Source: Guillardia theta CCMP2712 (taxonomy: Eukaryota > Cryptophyceae > Pyrenomonadales > Geminigeraceae). From it: DNA of 64,000 nucleotides. The notes beneath the pieces were generated by a model. It was given only the letters and a program-made list of their open reading frames with translations. It made no database searches and was not told where the DNA came from. The first letter of the stretch is position 1; every line of letters begins with the position of its first letter. Made by a program: the position numbers and the translations under genes. Below, one piece after another: positions 12,911 through 22,153 of this stretch. The stretch is from positions 4,273-68,272 of the forward strand of contig NW_005434654.1 of NCBI RefSeq assembly GCF_000315625.1, written 5' to 3'.

Positions 12911-13468
12911 TTATCCTTGTAATGCGCCAACAGACAACGTCTGATGTTTGACATTGTTGGCAGTGGAGCTCGATGCTTCCTCTACCATGTGCTCACCGTC
13001 ATCGGAGTCACTCTCGTCGCTACTGTCGTCATCGGCGTCTATGTCGCCATGTTGCCCTCGCCTCCTCTTCCTTCTCTTTGTCAAACCGGTACTTCTTGTC
13101 AAATAGCCGAACAATCCCTTAACTGCCATCCATGAAAGTGGTAAATTCAATTGTCCAGACTCATTCAAAGCGTTTAAGTATATTTCATACTCGTTGGACT
13201 CGCCTGCTCTTTGAGCTCTTTGAGCGCGCTTCGCTTTCTTTCGGAGGATATCGACGAGTTTTAGAATTTTGTAACGATATACCTTCTGAGTGCTCTCAGC
13301 GATTCGTTTGTTCCTCATCGCATCATACGCATGTATATCTCGGTCTGTTCTGTTAGTAGACACATCCCTCGTGAAAGAGGCTACACTACTTGCATTGTCC
13401 GCTGTCTCTGTCCCCAGACGCAATCCATTTTCGGTCAGTGGGGTGGTTTTACGTTCAACTGTTCGCAT
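12911..13468 (-). pseudogene. Crypton-like recombinase, amino-terminal (core-binding-like) fragment, copy 1
   Basis: ATG at 13468, 185 codons. Residues about 55-120 (STQKVYRYKILKLVDILRKK, then LPLSWMAVKGLFGYLTRS) look like the helical N-terminal domain of tyrosine recombinases. A basic KRRKRRR stretch and an acidic serine-rich linker follow. The frame stops at TAA just after GALQG, but the same frame continues beyond it as KCALKDFYFEHNQEF. That would extend a typical core-binding helix, so the stop looks like a nonsense mutation. A frameshift follows about 35 codons later. No R-H-R-Y catalytic residues are visible anywhere in the unit. Confidence 0.55.
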
Positions 13469-14507
13469 ACACCAACAATACTTTACTTAACTTTTTCCTG
13501 GTACAAATTATTTCAGCGCAATCTTTGACGCACGTATCCTAGGAACGTCATGTTAGATAACTTGTATACTACCGGTCCTTGATTTTGCATGGAAAAGTAC
13601 CCCGTATATTATATACCTATATCGAGTTGCGTGCTCAATCACTACTTTTATGAATTTTATTACTGCGCGCAACCCTATAACCCTAAAAGGACAGCAACAG
13701 ATATATAGGGATTGCGCCATAAAAATTAATTGAACCAACCCTATGGCGCGCGCAACCGTGGATGCCCTAGCATTTAAATCCTTCTTGAGGAGTTGAGTCA
13801 TTATTACTACCACACATCAACCCCAACTTTGTACTTGACCCCACCATCTTCACTCAATATTCTGGTACACATTTGTACCAATCCTTCAATCTAAAACTAT
13901 TTTAAAACAACAGCTCCGTGGAAAATGGCTAAGTCCTTTGCCAGGAGACAAGCATCCCTTGAGTCAGAGAGTAGCCTGTATCTTTCATCTACCCAGCGAA
14001 GCAGTTCCAACAAAGAGATCGAGTAGAAACATCGAAGTGCCAAGTACAAAGCAGCCTGAATTTGCCTGAATTTGCTACTCGCACACTGAATTTGCTACTC
14101 GCACACTGGCAGGTAAGAACTCTTCCCTGTAGTTGTCCTGGGTCAAAGCTCTGCTGTTCTTCCCAAAAGAATATTTCGTCGATTGAGTCAGTTATATTCT
14201 GTTTCAAGCATAACTGATCTTTACACCGCACCATGTGGGAGACGTCAAGAAGCAACATTAAATGTTGCTTCTTGATGCACATTTTCATGTCCAGTTGTAA
14301 TGATGTTACTAGGCGTTTCTAGGCTAACGTACTTGATTGCGAAGGATTCGAAGTTGCGATGACCCCTTCCAGTGGGTTCACCTGTTCTTCATTCATTCTT
14401 TCCTCATGTGTCCTTCGCAAAGCTTCTCCACTTCGTTCATCGTGGATACGATCACTGATCATGAGCATTTCATCAGTTTGACCAGTATAACATTTATCTC
14501 ATTCATC

Positions 14508-15272
14508 TCACCTGCTGTCAATGTCGTTTGCCTCTGCAGGTGGCCGCCGTATATACTTGTAAACTGTAATGTACGACAAGCTTTCATACTTCTTCTTCTC
14601 GTTTTCCTTCTTCCATGAATCATCCCCATAAATTTTTTCTATAAGCTTTTTGTATGCTGTGTCAAAACAATTTTGGTAATTCTCTACAGTGACTTTCTCC
14701 TGTCCCTCTAGTCCGCCTTTATCTCTTGCCATGTGCTCAAGCTTCTCCATAACTTTCCGTGCCTTGCAAAAGTTTTGCCGCATCCTTTTCTTGCGGATAA
14801 ATTCCGGTTTCAACTTCTTCAAAGGGCATATCTTTTTTGCTATTCCATTCTCAACAAATTGTTCCCCACAGTGCCAACGTTGACACAGGTTCTTACAGTC
14901 TACCTTCTGCACAAAATCGTAATTTTGAGGAACCATACAGATTTCACCTGTGTCCCACTTGAACAAATCCCCTTGTATTGATGAGTCCGTGCCAACACCC
15001 CAGGTCATGTCATGCCCACTGCCGCCGCCACCTGACGACTCCGAGGTCATGCCTGCCGATCTGTCACATCCACCCGTACTTCGCCTGTACTGGAACATTT
15101 GTTCAATGCGTCGAGACAATTCTTGAATAGACTCGTTCAGTCGTTGCTCCAATTCCTTTATATCATCTCTCTGTACAGGTACAACACCATTGATTTCGAT
15201 TTTCTTTAGGATTGTTTCTGTCACAGCTTCAGGTATCTTCGTTATTCCAACCTTCAACTCTTCTCGCAGCAT
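14508..15272 (-). pseudogene. Crypton-like carboxy-terminal fragment with GCR1_C-like domain, copy 2
   Basis: Identical in translation to 11916-12680. Because both copies share every disruption, neither can supply a catalytic domain to the other. Confidence 0.5.
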
Positions 15273-15502
15273 GTTGATTTCTTCCCTTTTTGCATACTTC
15301 CAAGTGTCCTTGCACTGTCAACAAATTCTTGCCTTCTTTTATACGCATCTCTCCATTGACTTTTTTCTCAGTGACATGTTTCGCATATGCTTGGATGATT
15401 TTATCCAAGTTCTGGTCTAAAGTCATCCCAGTCATTTCCTTTTACCCCTATCGCTGTGAATTCCTGATTGTGCTCGAAATAAAAGTCCTTCAATGCGCAC
15501 TT

Positions 15503-16060
15503 TTATCCTTGTAATGCGCCAACAGACAACGTCTGATGTTTGACATTGTTGGCAGTGGAGCTCGATGCTTCCTCTACCATGTGCTCACCGTCATCGGAGT
15601 CACTCTCGTCGCTACTGTCGTCATCGGCGTCTATGTCGCCATGTTGCCCTCGCCTCCTCTTCCTTCTCTTTGTCAAACCGGTACTTCTTGTCAAATAGCC
15701 GAACAATCCCTTAACTGCCATCCATGAAAGTGGTAAATTCAATTGTCCAGACTCATTCAAAGCGTTTAAGTATATTTCATACTCGTTGGACTCGCCTGCT
15801 CTTTGAGCTCTTTGAGCGCGCTTCGCTTTCTTTCGGAGGATATCGACGAGTTTTAGAATTTTGTAACGATATACCTTCTGAGTGCTCTCAGCGATTCGTT
15901 TGTTCCTCATCGCATCATACGCATGTATATCTCGGTCTGTTCTGTTAGTAGACACATCCCTCGTGAAAGAGGCTACACTACTTGCATTGTCCGCTGTCTC
16001 TGTCCCCAGACGCAATCCATTTTCGGTCAGTGGGGTGGTTTTACGTTCAACTGTTCGCAT
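15503..16060 (-). pseudogene. Crypton-like recombinase, amino-terminal fragment, copy 2
   Basis: Residue-for-residue identical to the fragment at 12911-13468, with the same premature TAA after GALQG. See that entry for domains. Confidence 0.55.
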
Positions 16061-16324
16061 ACACCAACAATACTTTACTTAACTTTTTCCTGGTACAAAT
16101 TATTTCAGCGCAATCTTTGACGCACGTATCCTAGGAACGTCATGTTAGATAACTTGTATACTACCGGTCCTTGATTTTGCATGGAAAAGTACCCCGTATA
16201 TTATATACCTATATCGAGTTGCGTGCTCAATCACTACTTTTATGAATTTTATTACTGCGCGCAACCCTATAACCCTAAAAGGACAGCAACAGATATATAG
16301 GGATTGCGCCATAAAAATTAATTG

Positions 16325-17118
16325 TATTGTTTCTAGTATCGCTATGGCATTTCCTTGGACCACTCTGTATCTATGACCAGATGTTCTAGGACCTTCTTAT
16401 TAGGACCCCTAATTTTGATGGTCATAGGATAGATAGGATTAGTGTCCTAGGAACTTCATACTGTAATCACGACTCCTGTTTGTCTGCAGATGAGACTCCC
16501 TGTACATGCTGAACAGGGCGCACTAGGGCGGAGGATAGGCGGGGAGCGTGAAGAATGGCTGAGAGGAGGAGAATGGAAGGAGGGAGAGTAGAATAGACAG
16601 AGACAGAGAGGCAAGGCCTATCAACAATCATGTAGAGATGCAAGCTTGAAGATGCAGGTGTGCAGGCTTGACTGTTGGTAGGCAGAAAGGGTTCGAAGTG
16701 GTGAATGCAGTTAGAATTCTGAGTAGAGGAACAAATGTGCGAGGTAAGCATGTTGTTCGTTGGTGAAAATAAGAGAGAGACCCTGTGTTTACTCTGTTGA
16801 GGGGTTGGAAGCTGAGTATTCAGCCGTTAGGGCGTGATCAGTTGTAACGAATCATTTCATTCGATTCGTGAGTATCTTGGCTTGGTGGCACTAATCCTCT
16901 GATGGCGTGTGAAAGCTCAAGACAGTTTTTGCTGAATTTCCATCTCTCAAAGTTTTTTGGGGGGTTGAAGTACGAAATATTTGCTGAATATGGCACCCAG
17001 GCAGTGAGCGTTTACAAAACACTTGAATTCACGTCAATCTGTTTGTTCCGGTTCATTCTCGCTCAGTGGAATTCGGACATCTCGGTGACATCAAGCGTCA
17101 TCGCTTGGCTCTGCATCG
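16325..17118. other. Intergenic stretch between the tandem element and the PH-like gene
   Basis: Begins with words such as GTCCTAGGA and TCCTAGTATCG, then a purine-rich section (16500-16620). Nothing coding was recognised. The segment just before 17119 is presumably the promoter and 5' UTR of the next gene. Confidence 0.5.
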
Positions 17119-18580
17119 ATGATGCACCGTTCTGGCAGTGAGCCCAACATCAAGATCGTTGATGCCAGTGGCGCGCGATCGTCGGGATCCGACGATCGAC
17201 CGACCAAACCCGTTCGGCTGCAGAGGGGAGTGAGGGGAGAGCTTCTTCACTCCGTCTTCGTCAGCCTCTTGGATCGCGACGCGCATGGGCGAGCTGTCAA
17301 GGTCCGACCAGAAACAGCAGTCAGAGCAGGGAAGATTCAGATACAAGACGAAGCTATTCACAAGATTGAGCCGATAGCCAGAGCCAATGGAGCAAGAAGG
17401 GACATTCCAGTTCCCTGCCAGAGGGGAATGCGAGCAGAGCTACTGAAAAGAGCTTTTCAAGCTCATAGGAAGCAGCCTGACATTGGAATATCTCCAGATG
17501 AGCCTCCCTTAAGGGTCGCTAGCAACCCTCCGGATCCAATCAGGAGCAGTCGATCTCGCAGTGAAGAACCTTCAATACCAAAGAAGGTCTGTGAGGCCAT
17601 GCCCAGACCTGCTGCGTTTCGGCATCACAGAGGAGTCCGTGGCTCCCTCTTGTGGGCTGTCTTACAGAACCTCGCCTCAAGGAAGACGGGGCAGGAAAGC
17701 GAAAACCATGTACAGCACGTTCGAATGGGAAGGGAAGACGTCGATATACATTTTGGTTCAAGCTCGACATTCAGTATCGAGATTCCTGCACTGGAGATTG
17801 TCTGTGATGCCAAGATACGCAATGTGATGGACGTTTCATGGTCTGGGCTGAATGGGATCGACAATTCTGATTGGAAGGATCGATTTTGTATGATCGACAA
17901 CGAAAACAACTTGCACATCTATGATAGCATCGAGGCCATTCGCTCCTCCATCGTCATCCCGTAATTGAGATCACATCGTGTGAAACAACTCTTGCTTACT
18001 CCACTTGACAGGCTGGTCATGCTTTCTATGGCGACCATAGATAATGTAAGTTTTTCAAATTGACGTCGATATTGGACTGACAGTCCTGTACCAGCAAATT
18101 CCTATTCTCGAGCTCAGACTGCACGAGTGGGAGCTTCAGACTGGAGGGAAGTACTCTTCGAATGAGGTAGTGAACGAAAGTGCGGCTCTATCTTTCCTCC
18201 CCGTGGTGGAGCATTCCAAGGATATTGTAACAGAACCGCAATCTTTGTTCCGCTCGCTAACTGGAACTGCAGGGGCGGCTTTATCTCCATGCAAAAACTC
18301 TGGAAATGTATATGTCATGGCAAAAAGCCTTACAGCTGGCCATCGACGAGGATGTGATGCTTCTTTTCTGATTTGCCTGCCTTGTTGGACTGACTTTGTA
18401 CTCAGAAATCTAACGACAAGATCTTGGAGAGATCTGGCAGCCCTAGAGCTCTTGAGTGTGAGCGGGTACACCATTACCAATGTGTATTCTCTCTTATGAC
18501 CAAGATTTATCCTGCAGGGTGACTCGGCCATTCTCATGGAGCACATCCTGCCGCTAAATGTCGACCTCAACGACCTGTAG
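17119..18580 (+). CDS. PH-like-domain protein with three RGxRxxLL repeats
   Basis: Six exons (17119-17960, 18012-18045, 18095-18166, 18273-18353, 18406-18465, 18518-18580) give 383 residues in frame. The amino half carries a motif three times: RGVRGELLHSVF (36-47), RGMRAELLKRAF (102-113) and RGVRGSLLWAVL (171-182). Each is preceded by Q or H and separated by basic, serine-rich linkers. From about 238 a PH-like fold is suggested: WSGLNGIDNSDWKDRFCMID, LHIYDS, IPILELRLHEWELQTG, RLYLHAKTLEMYMSWQKALQ, the last with the conserved Trp of the PH carboxy helix. A role in phosphoinositide or protein binding is inference. Start is the first of two adjacent ATGs. The donor of the fifth exon is ambiguous. 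Faces the RanBP2-finger gene, stops 222 bp apart. Confidence 0.65.
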
Positions 18581-18802
18581 CACACCGGTAGCAATGGATG
18601 CGCGAGTGTGAGGAGGATGGAGGATTTTGTAAACAAATAAGGGTAATGTAGATGTCAATGTAATGTAAATGACAAGGTACATATTGTAACCGGATAGAGT
18701 TTACCATTATCTTGCGCAGACTCCAAAGCGATTCCACCAGAATCTACACGAGTGTTCTCGAACCAAACTCAGGGGCCTGACGAAGTTTGTTACGCGATCT
18801 CA

Positions 18803-19894
18803 TCACTTCACGTCTGGATTCGCACCGTAACCAGCTCCAGGGTGCATGGCAACACCAGGATGTCCGGCATCTTGTCCTGGAACCCCATAGCCATAACCCG
18901 CCCACTGCCCAGCAGCTGGCGCGCCGTAGCCACCATAACCAGCATACGCTCCAGCGCGTGCATAATAGTCATAGCTGTACCCGTGCGCGGGGACGGGTGC
19001 AGGAGGGCGGGGAGTCCTGCACTTGAAGCATTCGTGCCTGGAAGCATAAACCTGGGCCGAGCATTGAGGACAGATCCAGTCTCCAGGCCGACTGGTGTGA
19101 AGAGGTGGGTGGATGTCATACGCACGTCCTCCGAACGAGACTCGACCATCCCCGTAGCCCATCCCTCCCGGCTTTGGGGTGCGGCACTTGTAGCACTCAG
19201 CTCTCGTCGCGAAGACATTGGAGAAGCAGTTAGGACAGGTCCAATCTCCGTCACGACGAGCAAATTTGCCAGTGGAGTCCTCGTAGTAAGCCTGGGAGCT
19301 CGCTCCCTCTGGTTTCGGGGTGCGACACTTGTAGCAGATCATCTTGCTGGCAAACACATTGGAACCGCAGCCCGGGCACTGCCAGTCCCCTGGGCGAGGG
19401 ACTTGAAACGACGCGCCCGGGTGTTCCGGGGGGGGTCCGCCGGCACCTCCACCGCCACTTTCAGCAGGGCGAGGAGTTCTGCACTTGTAGCATTCCCGCT
19501 TCGATGCGAACACAGTGGCAAAACACCTCGGGCAGGCCCAGTCACCAGCAAACTACACGACTCGTCAGCGATTGGAAGAAAATGAGGACAAGGGAGAGAT
19601 GTTTACCTTGCCCGGGGGCAAAGACACCTGGTTTGCTAGGTAGCCTCCTCCTGTGCTCGGCACGTCACTCCTCCGTTCGAGCCTGCGTTCATCCTCGTTG
19701 TTATCACGTTTGCTGGTGTCGTCCTTCCACGAGGCCTGATCCTTCCCCTCTTCGCCATTCCTACCGGAGTCACCTTCGTCTCCACGGGGACTAGCCGGGC
19801 TCCTCGAGCGGCGGGAGAAGCCAGCCGGCACTGTGCTTGTCTCGGGCGAGGAGCGGCCACTATCACGATCTCGGCCCCGATCACTCATCTGCAT
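18803..19894 (-). CDS. RNA-binding-type protein with four RanBP2 zinc fingers
   Basis: Two exons (19894-19607, 19552-18803), 345 residues from the ATG at 19894; ATGs at 19915 and 19888 are alternatives. The amino region is an Arg/Ser/Asp/Glu-rich tract (RDRDSGRSSPETSTVP, SRRSRSPASPRGDEGD) like those of splicing factors. Four fingers follow the C-x2-C-x10-C-x2-C pattern with a GDW lead: GDWACPRCFATVFASKRECY, GDWQCPGCGSNVFASKMICY, GDWTCPNCFSNVFATRAECY, GDWICPQCSAQVYASRHECF. This spacing and the NVFA/NVFAT core are those of single-stranded-RNA-binding RanBP2 fingers (ZRANB2 type). The tail is Gly/Tyr/Ala-rich and probably disordered. Likely nuclear, in splicing or mRNA handling, by family inference. 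Confidence 0.88.
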
Positions 19895-19915
19895 GCAACG
19901 GTTACCGCGGCGCAT

Positions 19916-20618
19916 TATAATGGAAGAAAGTTGTTGTTCACTCGCAGTTCGCACTGTGCAAAATCCGCATGGATTACAGCTGAAATGTTCAATGCTGTTT
20001 CACATGACCACCATACACATAATCCTCATTCTGATCTTCCTCCTCTCTCCACCATCCTCCTTCCCCATATTCTTTCTCGCCCACCTCTTCCACTTCCTAC
20101 GTCTCTGAACTTCAAGCCCTCATTGCATATTTCTCCCTTCTTCCATGACATTCTGCGCCTTTGCTCACAAATATTCATGTATCCTCATCCCGTCTCTTTC
20201 CTCCCTCCCTCCTCCCTCCTCTCTTCTTCTTCTCCTCCTCGGCCCCTCGCCATTTCTACCCCTGCACTCGTAGCTGCTTTAGCAACGGTCTTAGGGCCCT
20301 AAGTACTTCCTAGGCCCCTGCAGTACCACCGGTCCTAGGTACAGATAGGCCCATTGTTTTGTACTGGAGTTAAAAAAATCACTATTGCATGCGTCGTTTT
20401 AAAACTATATAAAGCGCAGAGGGGCGGAATTCAATACAGGCAAAAACAACTTGTACCATTATAATATCAAAAACTGCATCAATATTGTAATTTATTTTAA
20501 TTGTACTGTTTTTCATTCTTCTTTAAAATATCTGGTAGTTTGTCTGTAGTTTATGTTCGAAATTGGGTACAAATGCAGTGGAGCAGACTTTTATAATGTC
20601 TGCGCGGGGAGGTGGGGC
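19916..20618. other. Divergent intergenic region
   Basis: Lies between the RanBP2-finger gene (minus) and the SAP/ARMET-like gene (plus), so it probably holds both promoters. It contains a CT-rich tract (20040-20270), a CCTAGG-rich patch (20285-20350) and an AT-rich stretch (20355-20540) with TATATAA at about 20409. No gene seen. Confidence 0.5.
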
Positions 20619-21510
20619 ATGGAACCTTCCAAACGCGCCTCAGTACTGCGAGTCGCCATGCGGGCAGCCGCTGCACTGCTGGCAGTGACGCTGATGCTCA
20701 TTATGGCGGAAGGAGCGACGGCGGTGAGAACAGCCGACATGCATGCATCTTACTCGCATGCTGCTCGCATGCTTCTTGGCTGCTCATCCTCTCTGTCTTC
20801 ACTTCGCTCCTGCGATCCTCGTGGTTGTAGAGTGAGCAGACTGCTCTGTGGCGATGAACACGTTAGCAATGTTGGAGCTCTTGCTTCTCTTTCAACTTTT
20901 CAGCTCCCCCTCTTAGCTCTCATGCATGCTGCCTCGCCCCTCATCGCTGATAGCTGCTCGTACCATAGAAGGAGATGAGCGAGTCCGAGAAAGAGAAGGC
21001 CCGGGAATCAGCACTGAAAGGCCTCGACAAGCCCCTCGAGAAAATGCGCGCCAAGGAGCTGCTGGTGCTTCTCAAGGAGAGAGGAGTTGACTGCAAGGAG
21101 TGCAGGGGCGCAGAGAAAAGTTTTCTCATCCAGAAGGTGAACACGAGGCCGGGGGAGAAGGGGGGTGGGGGGGTGGGACGGTGCTGGTCAGCTGGGGATG
21201 ATGGGAATGACGATGATAGGATGAGTGATGAGGATGGCTATGAGGAACTGATGCTGAACGATCTGGTTGCATCAGGTGCGAGAGAATCTTCACCTTCCGG
21301 TCAAGAACAAGATCAACCAGGAGAACGCAAAGGGCAAAGACGAATCTGTGAGCACATGTGGTCGTCAAAGTTGCTGGACTGATGTGCTTACAGGTTGACG
21401 ATATCATGGCGAAGCTCAAGGGCATGCCGGGGATGGAGAACATCAAAGTCTATGGCAGAGATGATATCGAGAAGATGGCCAAACAGTTTGGGAACAAGGG
21501 TGATCTTTAA
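20619..21510 (+). CDS. Small secretory-pathway protein with SAP/ARMET-like CxxC domain
   Basis: Four exons (20619-20723, 20969-21136, 21276-21347, 21394-21510) give 153 residues. The first exon is a signal peptide (AMRAAAALLAVTLMLIMAEG, ending ATA). The mature part begins with a charged stretch, then LEKMRAKELLVLLKERGVD followed by CKECRGAEKSFLIQKV. This is a SAP-like helix-turn-helix with a CxxC motif like the carboxy domain of MANF/ARMET proteins. The tail contains MAKLKGMPGMENIKVYGRDD, ending GNKGDL; there is no KDEL-type signal. An ER lumenal role is inference from the signal peptide and the ARMET resemblance. Converges with the membrane-protein gene at 21784. Confidence 0.65.
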
Positions 21511-21783
21511 CAGGGAGAGAGCTGATAGCAAGGATAGGCCATGCTCTGTGAATGCACTTGTCCTGATCGATCTCCTCCTCTCTAGACCATCGACTGACAG
21601 CCCTGACTGACTTGCCGCTGCTGGCAAGTGAACTCATCTCCTCCTCCTGTGCTTGTCCTCCCCGCTTGCTCTGGCATCTGTCGGCTTGTCAGTTCCACCA
21701 TGAAACCCCTCGTCCCCTCACCCTCTTGCCCGCTCCCAGCAGCTCCCGCTGCTGTCGCACCCTGACCAGGACCTGCTGGAGTA

Positions 21784-22133
21784 TCAGCAGGAGGAGAGAC
21801 GAAGGGGACGCGACTTGCCCGTAGCTGTCGCCTCTGTGGTCTGCTCGGGCTGAAAGGAAGCAGCGTCGTCAGTGCTCTTCTCCTCATGAGCGCGAATGCA
21901 TACCGGGATGGGAGCGACGAAGATCTGGCGGTACAAGTACCACGCACCAAGGAGCACGATCAAGCTCTGCTCGTGCCGTGAGCGAGGGAGGAAGAGAGGA
22001 GGACGGAGACGGAGAAACGAGGAGAGAGGGATGCGATGAAGGGAGGAGGGGAGACGTGAAAGGTCACCTGATCCAGATACCAGTAGACGAAGAGGACGGC
22101 GGCGAAGAAAAGATACTTGCTAGTGCTCTTCAT
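21784..22133 (-). CDS. Small protein with two predicted membrane helices
   Basis: The first exon (22133-22068) encodes MKSTSKYLFFAAVLFVYWYL; after the intron, from 21966, the protein continues SLIVLLGAWYLYRQIFVAPI. It then reads either straight through (VCIRAHEEKSTDDAASFQ) or across a possible short intron to PEQTTEATATGKSRPLRL and a TGA at 21784. The result is roughly 70-85 residues with two hydrophobic segments and a polar tail. No family recognised. Its ATG is only 21 bp after the stop of the P5A ATPase on the same strand, so it could be a separate gene, a dicistronic partner, or an alternative 3' end. The P5A frame closes cleanly without it. Confidence 0.45.
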
Positions 22134-22153
22134 CTGCTCCCTGATTGCGCTTG

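Larger units (their letters stand above)
11136..13732. mobile_element. Crypton-like element remnant, tandem copy 1
   Basis: First of two direct copies with a 2,592-bp period. Open frames inside correspond one for one at +2,592 and their proteins are identical. Both outer breakpoints and the junction carry AATTG (11136-11140, 13728-13732, 16320-16324). Minus-strand frames resemble the amino (core-binding) and carboxy (GCR1_C-like) parts of a Crypton tyrosine recombinase, with no catalytic part between. An 8-bp inverted word (TATGGCGC at 11150, GCGCCATA at 13714) sits near the ends, and a hairpin lies at 11653-11683. Crypton assignment is by motif recognition, not a search. Confidence 0.65.
13728..16324. 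mobile_element. Crypton-like element remnant, tandem copy 2
   Basis: Second copy, offset exactly 2,592 bp. Its open frames translate identically to copy 1, including the nonsense codon and the frameshifts, so the duplication is later than the decay, or is an assembly artefact. The copy ends at AATTG (16320-16324), after which the sequence becomes unique (TATTGTTTCTAG). Confidence 0.65.

Noticed and set aside
11136-16324. Reading the 2.6-kb repeat as a retrotransposon or Helitron
   Set aside because: No reverse transcriptase, integrase, Rep/helicase motifs, long terminal repeats or canonical TC...CTRR ends were visible; the internal hairpin alone is not enough.
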